The translations under genes were made by a program, and so were the position numbers. Below the pieces are notes generated by a model. It was not told the DNA's origin and did not search any database. It saw nothing but the letters and a program-made list of their open reading frames with translations. From assembly GCA_030272155.1 (NCBI GenBank), contig CP126205.1, positions 2,096,501 through 2,160,500 of the forward strand: 64,000 nt of DNA, given 5' to 3'. This DNA comes from Tetradesmus obliquus. Taxonomy: Eukaryota; Chlorophyta; Chlorophyceae; Sphaeropleales; Scenedesmaceae. Each line of letters begins with the position of its first letter. Positions within the stretch are counted from its first letter, which is position 1. Positions 21,971-33,216 of this stretch are shown here, piece after piece.

Positions 21971-24900
21971 TCACTGCTTGCCAGCAGTAGCTGCAGTGCG
22001 CGTGTCTGCGGCGCCTGTGCTGTCCCTACTCTGCTGCTGCGCAGAACTGCCAGCGCCATTGCTGCTGCTGCTGCTGCTGCTGCTGGCTGCACTGCCCCCG
22101 GTAAGCTGCTGCAAGCATGCAGTCAGCACCTTTCGCTTCTCGGCCCTGAATGCAGCAGCAGCAGCCTGCGCTGAAGCCACGTCAGCAGCACTCATGCTGC
22201 TGCTGCTGCTGCCGCCGTTGCTGCTGCTCGTGCTGCCCCTCTTGCGGCCGCCAGCGCTGCTGCTGCTGCTGCTGCTGTTTGGTTGCTTGTCTTCTAGCAC
22301 GGCTAGCTCCTGTTGGCATGCATGCACCAGCACAAGCGCTATCTTCTGCTCTGTGTCATCATCTGCAGAAAGCTCATAGCTGCTAGGGGGCCCTGCAGGC
22401 AGGGATGCTGCAGGCTGGCTGCTGCCGGCAGCTGCAGCACTGTCACTGCTGCTGCCAGGTGCTGCAGCTGCAGCACTTGCACCAGGTACCAGCAGGTAGC
22501 GCAACGCCTGCAGCATCAGCAAATACCACACGAAAGACATGCAGATTGTGCACATGTGACGAGCCAAACCTCAATCCACATATCAAGTTCACCTGCATCC
22601 ATAGCCTGCCTTTGCACTGGCACCACCCAAACCCTCTGACCCCCCTACTTTCAGGGAGTAAGCATTCACATGCACATACGTTGGTGCGGAAGTTGCCCGG
22701 GGCACATCATGCTGCTGCTGCTGTTGCGCAGCATGCTGTTGCTGCTGATGAGCTACACCACACAAAAACACGCACCTGCAGGGTTGTGCGCCGCAGCCCT
22801 GGCGTGTCACCACCACCTCCTGCAGCGCCCCCAGCAGCCCCCAAACACCTCCTGACTTTGCGACAACCCACTGGCCCAACTTACATGCCGCCGTTGGCAG
22901 CAGCGAACACAACACAAAACATTAATGCTGCTGCTTCAGCTGTAGTGGCATCCTTGTGCTGCTGCTGCTGCTGCTGCTGCAGCAGCAGCTGCTGACAGCT
23001 TCCTGATCACATACACGCACCTGCAGTGTTTATGCGCCAAAGCCTTGGCGTTCCACCACCAGCTCCTGCAGCGCCCCCAGCAGCGCCTCCCGGTTCAGCC
23101 TGTCCAAGCACTGATACCGCCAACTGGCGCAACTAGAAGCCAGCCACTATACCTCAAACGTACGCAAATGTCACTACTTTGACTAGCCGCATGCCCATCT
23201 GCCCCTGCTGCTGATGGTTTCCCCTGCCATTTTCCCCGCACCTGCAGGGTTTGTGCGCCGAAGCCCTGGCGTGTCACCACCACCTCCTGCAGCGCCCCTA
23301 GCAGTCCCTCCCGATTCAGCCTGTCCAGGCGCGCCTGTGAGACCGGTGACAGCTGCTCCAGCCACTTGAGCAGGCTGCTCATCACGTACACATCATAAGG
23401 GTTGTCGGGCTCGGCAAACCCGTACATCTGCATGCAGCAGCAGCAGAGCGGCAGCAGCAGATGCGTCAGTCACAGGTGTTGGTTGTTTGCACAGTTATCA
23501 AGGACTGAGGTGTGCCTGAGAAACTGGCGACAGCTGCTCCAGCTACTTGAGCACGCTGCTCGTCACGTACACGTCATATGGGTTGTCAGGCTCGGCAAAG
23601 CCATACATCTACAATAACGTAATAAACATGCAAACATCAACAGGGATCCGAGTGATAACCAAGCACATGAATTTCTTGACGAACAATATGTGTTGCAGAA
23701 CATGTGTTTGCAGCGTGGTCCGAGCACAACATAGCAGCTGCAGCCACCACCGCAGCAGCATCGGGCAAAACAATTGTAACAGGTGAACGCATGCTGCAAT
23801 ACGATACTTGCTTCAGGGCGCTCACCTGCATGCAGTGGCTCGTTCTGTGAGCCGTAGCTGATGAACACCTGCTGACCTGGCACTTACATGTGACAAGTAT
23901 AACATAAACTGAATCTTATATGTAACATCTGCACCAAAGCACTTACCTGCATCAGTGAGTCATTGTTCTGTGAGCCGTAGCTGATGAACACCTGCTGGCC
24001 TGGCACGTATGCTGCTCCTGCCGACACCAGGAAGGCGTCCCGGGGGTAGTCGTAGCTGACCTCAGTCTGCAGCAGCATTTGAGCACATGTTATGTAACAT
24101 GTTTAGTAATATACAAGCGTCAAATCGGTGGTACTACCGTTTCGTAATGTAAACACGGCACATATGGTGACTGGCAGGGACATGCTGCCAAAGCCGGAAC
24201 ATCCATGCGGTGATGCCACCAAATGGAAGCCTGCAAAGGACACAGCAGTTGCCAGCCATCTGCAAGCACAGGCTTGATGACTGAGGATTTCAAGTGCTGC
24301 AACCGCAGAGAGCTTCATACTTTGCACTTTGTATACATGCCGCGCTTGCATGAAAGCGTCATGCTGCAGGACCCACCGTGTTGTAGCTGGAGTGGTTGAG
24401 CAGGTCGATCACCGGGCACATCGCGTACTGCTTCAGCTTGTTGCTCAGCACGACCTCATAGATCACGTTGAACAGGAACACCGCGGCAGCAGCGCCAAAG
24501 CCCTTGGACAGGTCCCCTCCCAGTGCTGTGTTGACCACAACCAGGGCCCCAACCAGTGCTGCCAGGCGGCCCCTATCGCTCAGGCTGGAGGCCACATAGG
24601 GCCCTGAAAAGGTGCGGCTGCGCACCAGCGACAGCGCCCGGAAGAATTCCTGCAAGACGATGAACCGCATGATTTGTTGAGTTATGTGTCAATGTTTATG
24701 ATACGTCGCTGAGGGACGAGGTAACGTAGGGCCCAGAAAGGTGCGGCTGCGCACCAGCGACAGTGCGCGGAAGAATTCCTGCAAGCAGATGGACAGCATG
24801 CTTTTGTTGATGATGTGTGACTGGGGGAGGAGGCCACGTAGGACCCTGAACAGGTGCGGCTGCGCACCAGCGACAGCGCCCGGAAAAACTCCTGCAAGCC

Positions 24901-25352
24901 AATGGACAGTTCCAAGTACGTTAGCTACTAGTGTAACAGCAAAGGTGCTGACACATGCCGCGCCTTGCAGCTCTTGCTGTCAGCCACTACACGTGCAGCT
25001 GCTACAGCTGCAATCGGGCTGAGTCGCGTAAGTGCCCTACATTCAGCCCTTGCAGAAATGCTCAGGCAGGAACGCTTGCAGGAACGTTTGCAGGAGCGCC
25101 CACCTGCTTTGACGGCGCGCTGCCCTTGTTGGCCGCAGCCTCCTGGAACTTGTCATACAGCTTTGACCACTCCTGCTGCTGCTCCGTGACCTTGTGAATC
25201 AGGTGCGAGTAGCGCAGCTGCTGCACCAGCTCCTGGCTCCAGTTCACAGGACTGTCCACCCTGCGTGGCAGCTGCTGCAGCCACTCCCGCAGCTCGCCCT
25301 GCTGGCCCTTGCCCTGCTCGTGCAGCAGGCGCACTGCGAGCTTGACGTACCT

Positions 25353-25418
<66 letters not shown>

Positions 25419-26373
25419 ATGCACGAGCGTCTCAGCAGAGGGGCATGAGCCATTTCGAAGTCAGATCGACACATCTGCTGGTAAGCAGCAGCACCGTGTG
25501 TTCCAGCCTGCATCGTGCAATGCATGGTGGTTAGGAAGTTCAGCACCGGGACAAGCCAGTATACTTGCAGGAAAGCATGGCTGCCTTGCAGGTGCCAGCA
25601 GGGCCGCAACTCTGCTGCTGTCCAGGCACAGAGTTATGCTGCCAACTGCAGCAGCTTGACAAGGCCAGCAGCGGGAGCAGCAGCCTTACCAGGGTGATGC
25701 ATCCCAGTATGCTGCGCTGACAAACTCTGGGCAGGGGCAGCGCTGCTTGGGCGGAAGCGTCAGGGCCTTGCCACGAGGCACAGACACAATGACATCATCA
25801 ACTTGGATGTCGCTGCTTGCTGCAAGGCCCCTCACACCACTGAATGTGGCTGGCTGCGAGTCATTGGTTGTTTACAGAAGGTGGTGCAGTGCGGGGTTGG
25901 GGATGCAGCACAGCAGCGGAAGCACGATGTAAGTTACTGCGCAGGTGGCGGTTGCTGACCTGGCAGAAAGTGATGCTGAAGGCTGCACACTGTCCAAGCA
26001 GGTATAGCAGGGCGGCAGCTTCCGTGGCTGCTGAGCAAACCTCAACTGCTGTTGGCCGTTTGAGCACTCGTGCCACTGACAGTGGTTGCTGTTGAGGGTG
26101 TCCCAAACAAGATGACAGCACAGCATGTGCAGAACGGTGGTGCTGTGTTGTCCCTACCTTGAGCTTAGGGAACTGAATGCCAGCTGAAGTAGCCCAATTC
26201 AAGAACGTCTGCGTTGCAGAGTCCTCAATGTACACTGGCGGTGGCTGCTTGGAACTGTCAGCAGCAGCACACACGCTGGTCGGGCGACATGATTGCCCCG
26301 TAGACTTGCTCAAGCCTGCGCGCCGGTTGATGCCGTGGCAACAGGGTATTTGGTGTTTGATGCCCAATTGCAT
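21971..26373 (-). CDS. SET-domain protein methyltransferase, Rubisco LSMT/SETD3-like
   Basis: Seven exons: 26373-26158, 25853-25690, 25350-25104, 24649-24377, 24066-23947, 23427-23242, 22507-21971; phases close to 580 aa. The N-terminus (MQLGIKHQIPCCHGINRRAG) is basic and could be a plastid transit peptide. The split SET domain follows: FLNWATSAGIQFPKLK (about 55-72), DVIVSVPRGKAL (about 95), LVRSRTFSGPYVASS (about 215), the AdoMet/active-site block CPVIDLLNHSS (about 287-297), VSYDYPRDAFLVSAGAAYVP and the signature VFISYGSQNNDSLMQMYGF (about 325-345). Exon 6 and exon 7 give the C-terminal helical, substrate-binding-like part; the end is a long Ser/Ala-rich tail. A hydrophobic insert (about 230-270) sits inside the SET region. 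Substrate unknown. It is divergent from the HISN2 gene. Confidence 0.9.
22772..23100 (-). repeat. Two 3'-half copies of SET exon 6
   Basis: Copies near 22772-22850 and 23022-23100 repeat GLLGALQEVVVTRQG-like sequence and the donor. The nearer one reads LNREALLGALQELVVERQG. Confidence 0.88.
23520..23615 (-). repeat. 5'-half copy of SET exon 6
   Basis: Reads MYGFAEPDNPYDVYV with an acceptor (TTGTAG) and continues as a drifted copy of the following residues; upstream of the intact exon. Confidence 0.88.
23820..23885 (-). repeat. 3'-half copy of SET exon 5
   Basis: Repeats PGQQVFISYGSQN and a degenerate exon end with the donor, downstream of the intact exon at 23947-24066. Confidence 0.85.
24725..24900 (-). 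repeat. Two 5'-half copies of SET exon 4
   Basis: Two units of about 110-120 bp carry an acceptor (TTGCAG) and read EFFRALSLVRSRT(F/C)SG, upstream of the intact exon at 24377-24649. Confidence 0.88.
25352..25413 (-). repeat. CTG microsatellite at acceptor of SET exon 3
   Basis: About 20 CAG units on the plus strand, read as CTG on the sense strand, running straight into CTGCAG at the 3' splice site of exon 3 (25350). Confidence 0.93.
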
Positions 26374-26657
26374 CTTTGCTGAGGAGTATTTGTAGGCACG
26401 GATGTTGCAATGGGCGACGCTTTTCCACGCTGTGAATGCTCATACACGTTGCATACAAGGGTCTCATACCGCAACCATCGAAGAGTATTTGAAAGATTCA
26501 ACGAGCATCGTTTCTGCCTACTTAATTGCGAGGGCTGACAAGGAATAACTGACGAGTGAGTGTGCCCGTCCGCAGCACCATCACCCACGTCCACGATCTC
26601 AAGATCCATGTAATTCAATTTTTCATAGACCTCTTATCAAGCCCGTCAGCCGCCAGG
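26374..26657. promoter_or_regulatory. Shared divergent promoter, SET and HISN2 genes
   Basis: Only 284 bp separate the two start codons, which point away from each other. The segment is visibly richer in A/T than the flanking exons. I see no named promoter element. Confidence 0.55.
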
Positions 26658-28383
26658 ATGGTGCTGTTAAACTGCACGCACTTGCAGAGGGGCAAGCAGT
26701 TTTGCCAGGGGCCCCCTGCTCCCACCAGGCAGCCTCTTTGCAGGCCTGCAAGACTTCCAGCCACCCAGAAGCAGCATTTACAGCCCCAGAAGCTTACAGG
26801 AGCGCAGATATGCCGTGCAGCAGCAGTGGAAGTGCAGCCAGAAGCAGCAGTCCCGGGCATGACTGCTTACCTAGATACGCTGCGCTGGAGCAAGGATGGC
26901 TTGGTGCCAGTGATTGTACAGGTACTGGTGGATGGCATTGAAACCTCAACTTATGGCAGCTATGAATGCAGCACCACACAGGCAACTGGCTTGTGTCCTG
27001 CACATCCTCAGGCTGGACAAAAATATGACCTGCAGTATTTGCATCAAGTGCCCGCTCAGTCAACCAGCAAGATAACCGCGCAAAAATACCACACAACATG
27101 CCAGATACTGGATGTTGATGAGTTGCTGCGCTGGTGTTCCATATGTCTGCCACTGCTGCCTCCTGCGGCTTGCTGCCTGCAGCACGTAGATACAGGGGAG
27201 CTGCTGATGCAGGCGTATGCAGACAGGGCAGCACTCAGCGAGACGCTGCAGACAAAGTAAGTAGATCAGAGCAAGCATTTTATGTACATGGTATCTTTGC
27301 AGCTATTCACGAAGACACGGTGACGGCAGCATCGGCCGATAGCCCTTGCGACAGCTGCGCCAGCTGCAGCCACATAAGGGCAGGCCAGGGACACAGCAGC
27401 ACATTTATGTGGTTTGGTTTGAGCTTGGGGTTCGGCACAGCAGCCAGCAATGGTGCTGCTTGAACTGCCTGCACCTATGCTGCTTGCAACACTGTACGCA
27501 GGGGAAGGTTGGCGATGCTTTACCTCTGTGGGCAGCTGAGAAACAGCAGCAGCACCAGCAGCCGCAGCAGCAAGCAGGCGGCTTTTCTGTGGGAAGTGCC
27601 CTGCAGTTCATGTCACCGCCACATCCGCTGCTACAGTCAAATGCCAGATTTGCCGTGACCAGCAAACGTAACATCCGTATCTGCCTGTGGTGACCAACCA
27701 AACATGTGCCTGGCAGCTTGTGTGGTGCCTTGCCTCACACCCGACACCTCAAAAAGAAACAAACCACATCATGCATTCACATCTGCTGACACATTTCATA
27801 AATGCAGGCTGGCCACCTTTCCCTGCCGCAAAACCACACCTACCAGTATGACATGTTACTAACATGTTATAAACAGCATTATTGTTACTTTTGACGTGCA
27901 GGCTGGCCACCTTTTACAGCCGCAGCCGCAGCGAGCGCTGGTGCAAGGGCGAGACCAGCGGCAACTTTATCAAAGTGACACAAGTCTTCCATGACTGTGA
28001 CAGGGACAGCATCATCTACCTTGGGGACCCTATCGGCCCCACCTGCCACACCGGCGCAAGGTGCGGCAGCTGCGCTTATACATGTTGTTTGAAACATGTT
28101 TTGTTAGAATACTGTGACAGGGGCAGCATCATTTACCTCAGGGACCCCATCGGCCCCACCTGCCACACTGGCGCAAGGTGCGGCAGCTGCTTTGCTATTG
28201 AATGTACTGTTTTGTAACATGTGATGTAACATACAGCGACAGGGACGGCATCATACCCGGGGGACCCGATTGCTTCAATTGTGCAAGGTGCGGCAGCTGC
28301 TTTGCAGCAGGCAGCTGTTATGTAACAGGTTTGGCTTCAAGTGACAAGAATTGCATCCGCTGCCACACACCTCTCACTGCTGC

Positions 28384-28434
<51 letters not shown>

Positions 28435-28641
28435 ATGCCACATGCTTGCAGGACCTGCTGGTTCCACGAGGCCGCTGTGTCAGCTGAAGGCAGCGTGCAT
28501 GCTGAGGGTGACCACAAGCAGCATGGCAGCCACGCGCCGCTCACCACCCTGCTGGCTTTAGAGCATACCATTCAGCAGCGGAAAGAGGCGATGCAGCAGC
28601 CGCAAGGTGAGGTCGAGAGTAATTTACATGCTGTTTGGTTG

Positions 28642-28678
<37 letters not shown>

Positions 28679-29190
28679 CAACGCGCTTGTGGCTGACAAA
28701 CCTCGATTGAAGATGCCCACACAATGACAGCAGCTGTTAAAAGATGGTGATTGTTGGGTAGCATGCTGCAGCCACGCACCGCTCACCACCCTGCTGGCTT
28801 TAGAGCATACCATCCAGCAGCGGAAAGAGGCGATGCAGCAGCCGCAAGGTGCGCAATGCTGCTGTATGTTCAGCTGATGCCTGTCAGTGAAGTATGCACA
28901 TTGCTAGCAGCAGCGGCGGCATGAATGGGGTTTGTGCCATGCCTTGGCGGGAGGTGCGTCTTGCACCCATCCGCAAGCCGAAGACAGCACGCGACAAGCC
29001 GCATGCAGCAGCTGCAAGTTTGCGCACACATTGCCCTGCAGGCTGTTGGAAGCCTTCCCCGCAGCTGTGTGCTCTGTGCTGGCCCGGATACGTTGCTTTG
29101 CAGTGCGCAGACCAACATGTAACCCACCTGCACTAATTATCTCTCCCTTACGGTGCTGCCCTCATCACTGCTGCTACTGCCTGCTGCTGC

Positions 29191-29223
<33 letters not shown>

Positions 29224-30673
29224 AGAGGGCAAGCCCTCCTGGACGGCGCGGCTGCTGGCCAACCCAGAGCTGCTCTGCAAAAAGGTGCGACTGACTCAGG
29301 GGCAAGTCAGTGCTGCGATGACATTCTTGTTGGCTGGCAACCCATGACCTTGCAGTGCCTTTTTGCAGTGCGCTTGGTGCTGTTGTTGTAAGGAATGCAT
29401 GAAGCAGTATGTTAGTCCTGCGCAGCATCTTTGCACGAAGCACATAAGATGCTGGCCAACCCAGCGCTGCTTTGCAGTAAGGTGCGACTGGCTGTACGCA
29501 GCTAGACAAGTGCTACAATGTATCATCTAGTTGGCTGGAAGACCGGTCTTCAGACACTGCAGTGCCTTCGTGCAGTGCGCTTTGCCGCTGTTGACGCCCG
29601 GAAAGCATGACGCAGTATGGCAGCAGGTAAGGCCTGCGCAGCATCTGTGCACAACACAGATGGACGGGTGCTGGCCAACTCCCACGATGCACGAGCACCG
29701 CATCATTCTTGTGCATGCTGTGTGTACTATGTGCAGGTGCGTGAGGAGGCTGGGCAGCTGTGCCAGACGCTGGAGGAGAACAATACATTACCACAAAAAC
29801 TAGCCATTCTTGTGCATGCTGGTGACAGAGAATGTACATAAGTGCTGTGTATGATGCTTGCAACAGGTGCGTGAGGAGGCTGGCGAGCTCTGCCAGACCC
29901 TGGAAGAAAACGAGGGCACGGAGCGGGCTGCGAGTGAGATGGCGGACCTGCTGTACCACGCCATGGTGCTGCTCAACGTGCAGGTGAGCAGTGTGTGTGT
30001 GCTGCCATTTCAAGCCATGAGGTCGACGCGGACACCGGTGTTACGGTTGTGGCTTGTAGTGCATTGGTGTTCGAGATGGCGGACCTGCCGTACCACGCCA
30101 TGGTGCTGCTCAACGTGCAGGTGAGCAGTGTGTGTGCTGCCAATACAAGCCTTCGAGTAAGGCGCAAAGTTGTCACAGCTGTGCTTTGGAATGCGTTGCT
30201 GTTTGAGATGGCGAACTTGCTGTACCACGCCATGGTGCTGCTCAACGTGCAGGTGAGCCGCGCATGCACACATTCTGTCACATTTGCAGTGTGTGCGGGA
30301 CGCATAGCATCATTTCTATTATAGTTGCCCAGATCAGAACAGCTTGAAGTGGCGCTGCACGTGCTGCCACAACACAGACGCAGTGTGTTTAATCAGCTCT
30401 GGCATGCGGGGTGCATCACTTGTGAGTGCCCGTATCAGTCTGTTTGTGGGTGCGCTATGTCCCGGCAAGACCGCAATGCTGCGCCTGTGCCGCCTGGCAT
30501 ACGCTACACAATGCACAGCAGACAAACATTCTTCGCCTACATGATAAAGCACCTGGCATCTGATGCTGCTGCTGCCTCAGGGTGTGCCCATGGAGGATGT
30601 GCTGCGTGTGCTGCGGCAGCGCTTCGGCACCAGCGGGGTGGAGGAGAAGGCAGCACGCCCGCCTAAGCAGTGA
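26658..30673 (+). CDS. HISN2: Bifunctional PRA-CH / PRA-PH histidine biosynthesis enzyme (HisIE type)
   Basis: Seven exons: 26658-26921, 27183-27256, 27902-28060, 28452-28606, 29226-29284, 29867-29983, 30581-30673; phases close to 306 aa. The protein performs steps 2 and 3 of histidine synthesis: PR-ATP pyrophosphohydrolysis (HisE part) and PR-AMP cyclohydrolysis (HisI part), in plants in the plastid. After a Gln/Arg-rich N-terminus of about 70 residues (transit-peptide-like) comes HisI: YLDTLRWSKDGLVPVIVQ, HVDTGELLMQAYADRAAL, the metal motif FHDCDRDSIIYLGDP and PTCHTGARTCW (to about 175). HisE follows from about 218: EGKPSWTARLLANPELLCKK, VREEAGELCQTLEENEG, ASEMADLLYHAMVLL and VPMEDVLRVLRQRFGTSGVE. 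Length agrees with plant enzymes. Most introns and the 3' flank contain partial exon copies. Confidence 0.96.
27806..27832 (+). repeat. 5' stub copy of HISN2 exon 3
   Basis: After AATGCAG it copies the first 15 or so bases of exon 3 (GCTGGCCACCTTT) and then diverges. Confidence 0.7.
28100..28300 (+). repeat. Two 3'-half copies of HISN2 exon 3
   Basis: Copies at about 28102-28186 (RGSIIYLRDPIGPTCHTGAR) and 28232-28297 (more decayed) repeat the exon end and the donor GTGCGGC in tandem. Confidence 0.9.
28378..28435 (+). repeat. CTG tract upstream of HISN2 exon 4
   Basis: About 18 CTG units on the sense strand, 15 bp before the acceptor at 28451. Confidence 0.9.
28646..28676 (+). repeat. CAG tract in HISN2 intron 4
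   Basis: About 10 CAG units on the sense strand, 40 bp after the donor of exon 4. Opposite polarity to the acceptor-side tracts. Confidence 0.85.
28760..28850 (+). repeat. 3'-half copy of HISN2 exon 4
   Basis: Repeats PLTTLLALEHTIQQRKEAMQ and the donor, about 240 bp downstream of the intact exon end. Confidence 0.92.
29188..29225 (+). repeat. CTG tract at acceptor of HISN2 exon 5
   Basis: CTG units end in CTGCAG exactly at the 3' splice site of exon 5 (29226). Confidence 0.9.
29440..29690 (+). repeat. 3'-end copies of HISN2 exon 5
   Basis: About 190-bp tandem units repeat the exon end (clear at 29448-29484, fading near 29665-29685) and long shared intron sequence. Confidence 0.8.
29738..29785 (+). 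repeat. 5'-half copy of HISN2 exon 6
   Basis: Reads VREEAGQLCQTLEEN after a TGCAG acceptor, then diverges; the intact exon is at 29867. Confidence 0.9.
30065..30255 (+). repeat. Two 3'-half copies of HISN2 exon 6
   Basis: Copies near 30072-30123 and 30204-30255 repeat FEMADLPYHAMVLLNVQ-like ends plus the donor GTGAGC. Confidence 0.92.
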
Positions 30674-30706
30674 CGTGCTGCTGTTGCAACAGCTTGCTGG
30701 GATTGT

Positions 30707-30743
<37 letters not shown>

Positions 30744-30745
30744 GC
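30707..30745 (+). repeat. CAG microsatellite downstream of HISN2
   Basis: About 12 CAG units in the presumed 3' UTR. Confidence 0.88.
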
Positions 30746-30799
30746 AGCAGCAATGTTGAGGTGCCACAATTCAGTGGCTGTCAAAAAGGCGACCTTGTT

Positions 30800-30872
30800 G
30801 ACAGCCGGCACCAGCGGGGTGGAGGAGAAGGCAGCACGGCCCCCCAAGCCGCATGCGGCTGCGCAGCAGTGA
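30800..30872 (+). repeat. 3' copy of HISN2 last exon with stop
   Basis: Repeats GTSGVEEKAARPPK and ends in its own TGA at about 30870, with a short variant tail (PHAAAQQ). Confidence 0.9.
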
Positions 30873-30873
30873 T

Positions 30874-32128
30874 GCGCTGCTGTTGCAATCACCTTGTAGT
30901 GAAATGTGTAGCATTGTGATGCGCTGCTGGCACTGCTGACTACTGGTGCTGCAGCAAGGTACCGCAATAACAGCATAGTCTTGTAGCCTGAAGCGTGTGC
31001 AGCGTCAAATTGCTGCATCCGACTGGTGTGTGTCTGCAGCTGCGGTCAGACTTCGCAGAGTGCTGTTTTTGCATGGGACTGACGGCCTTCCTAATCCTGT
31101 GATCAGGTGCATGTTGCGCAACATCACAGTTGCAGCTGTTGCACGTTTTAACTGCCAGTTGGTCAGTGATCAACCGTCTGATGCAAGGCAGGAGGTGGCT
31201 TTGTGCAGTCTGTGCTGTTGCTGTTGGTGACTTGACCTAAATGTAACACTGGCACTCTTTGCAAAAAAGCTCCTGAGTGAGGTTTCACAGCGGCAGTTGG
31301 TGGCATACAGCCGACGCTTGCGGAGTGCTGCCATGGTAGTTGAAAACTGCCAGATGCACAAGTTAATCACACAGAACGAAGCAGATAGCGCCCAGCACAG
31401 CTCACTGAGCAGACGTCACGGCGGTGATGGCTGACATGCAGTGCCAACTGTTTCACAGCACACCAAATGCACAAACTTGCCCTAGCAGTGATCTCAGCGC
31501 GGCACACATGTGCACCTTGAAAACCACGTGATCATCCCTTGCACATGATCACAGCGCTGCAGCAGCCCTCGGCTGCAGCAGCCGAGGGCTGCTTATCATG
31601 CAGCTGGCATGGCCAACACAACACAGGGGCATGTGAGGTGTGCGGGTCACGTTGAAACGAAGAAAGGCTGCTTTCTATCATGGACATAGACAAACACACC
31701 AACTCCATGTTAACACCGCTACCACCCTTTCAGGCAGCGCAGCAATGAAACGTACGCCGCACTGACGCCAGGCACATGGAAGCTGCCATGTGCAACAAGG
31801 AAATGGTCCGAGGTGTGTTGCAGGACTGTTGCATGCTTTCGGCAACAGCCACAGCCCATTTACCCGCTGCTGCGACCTGTTACAGACCTCTTGTGCATAA
31901 GCATGGCCAGGCACGCAGCCTGGGCAGTGCATGTCACACGCAACACATGACGGCATGTACTGGACAACAAGCGCCCAACCACCAGCATCGTTGAAACACA
32001 CGCATTGCTGCACACATGAGCACTACTTCATATTGCCTGCTCTCGCCAGCCAAACTGTGGTCAATCTGCGGAGCTTGAGCCGTTATGGTCAGACTGCTAC
32101 TGCTGCTGCTGCACAATCGCTGCCGCCA
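30874..32128. other. Convergent intergenic region, possible small exons
   Basis: It lies between the 3' ends of HISN2 (+) and RPA3 (-). The plus frame at about 31258-31434 (KLLSEVSQRQLVAYSRRLRS, then a stop) looks coding-like but has no clear acceptor; on the minus strand the same bases give an ATG-started Arg-rich frame. A strong hairpin lies at 31561-31593. A TGTAA-type polyadenylation signal for RPA3 could be the complement of TTACA near 31880. Confidence 0.35.
31561..31593. repeat. Perfect hairpin, 14-bp arms
   Basis: Arms AGCAGCCCTCGGCT and AGCCGAGGGCTGCT match perfectly around a 5-nt loop, between two convergent genes. A transcript 3'-end or insulator role is conceivable, not shown. 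Confidence 0.85.
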
Positions 32129-32214
32129 CTAGGCAAAGCCGGCCGGGTAAAACAGCTCTGCATACTGGCCGTTTGAGAGCTTCAGGAACTCGTTGTACAG
32201 GTTCAGGTCTGCCA

Positions 32215-32245
<31 letters not shown>

Positions 32246-32883
32246 GGCAGCAGCAAGGCAGAAAGCAGGAGTAAGCCACAGGTGGTTGCTGTTGTGCATG
32301 GCAGACCGCATGCGGCTGTAGGTGCTGCACATATATAGATCTCAATGGCAGCCGCAGGGTGCTCTCTATGAAAGATCACCAGAGCACGGCTAAACGTCAC
32401 TGGCAAACTTCATGCCAGCTGATCAACTGCGTGCATGTGTGGGTGGCGGGTAACCTGAAAGCGGCAACTTTCCAATGACGTGCTGGGCATGTCAACTGAC
32501 AACAATGCAGAGAAGCAGGGCAAATCACAAGACCAAGCTGGCCCCACACAACCACAGAGCTCCTGCAGGAGCATGCATGCTTGCTGATCAACGCACTGTT
32601 CTGCTGCTGCCCCAAGCTGTTGCCCACCAAACTTCTCGCCAAACTCCACGTGTGACTCTTCCCGGATGGTCATGGGGTCTACCACAGTGCCAGTGACCTC
32701 CACAAACTGCGTATCGAAGGTGCTGTTGCCCGCTTGAATCGTGACTCTGGAGCCATCTGGGGCACTCATCTGCACTTGCTGCCCCTGGAGGGTCTCGACC
32801 TTGCCGACAAAGATGACGGTCTTGCCGATGTAGTTCTTAAGCTGTGGAAGTCCGACCCTAGGAGTGGGCTGGTCCACGTTCAT
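32129..32883 (-). CDS. RPA3: Replication protein A 14-kDa subunit (RPA3)
   Basis: Two exons, 32883-32628 and 32208-32129, joined AAGTTTG|GTGGGC to GTGGCAG|ACCTG; phases close to 111 aa. The protein is a single OB fold: RVGLPQLKNYIGKTVIFVGKV (strand 1-2), VETLQGQQVQMSAPDGSRV, FDTQFVEVTGTVVDP and the conserved end HVEFGEKFDLNLYNEFLKL. Length equals RPA3 of other eukaryotes. It forms the trimerisation core of nuclear RPA, the ssDNA-binding complex of replication and repair. The chosen ATG follows a frame that also runs upstream without another ATG. A CTG-rich tract precedes the exon 2 acceptor. No exon-fragment copies are seen in this gene. Confidence 0.93.
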
Positions 32884-33213
32884 GGCTGCTTTGAGCTGCT
32901 TCCTGCTGAGAGTGCTGTGCTCGGCCTGGAGCCAAACAGCCTTCCACAACACCGAGGCTTCTGCTAAGTGGAACGATGCTAGTTACTTAATCTAAGATAT
33001 AGGAAGCAAGCGCCGCTATCAGCTGCTAACGGCAATCAAGCAATGTCTTGCTGCAAGGAGCATTCAGCAGAACAGTAGGCAGCGCAAAAAAAATAATGAT
33101 CACAAGGTAGAATAGATTGTGCATGGCTTGACGGCAGCGGCGGATGTGGGTGGTTCAAGTGTGGCGGGCTTGTTACTCGGTTAAATTCAAATGCTCAGTG
33201 TTCTGGCAGGTGC
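32884..33213. promoter_or_regulatory. Upstream region of RPA3
   Basis: About 330 bp between the RPA3 start and the transposon-like insertion. Contains a poly-A run near 33088. No specific site identified. Confidence 0.35.
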
Positions 33214-33216
33214 TCA

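Noticed and set aside
22029-22290. Plus-strand Leu-rich protein over the SET gene end (21789-22379)
   Set aside because: Antisense of the Ser/Ala-rich C-terminal tail in SET exon 7; CTG read as Leu.
31258-31434. A separate gene ending at 31434 (+)
   Set aside because: The frame looks coding-like, but the only acceptor is an A-rich AAAAAAG site and the opposite strand is equally open; left as a remark on the intergenic region.
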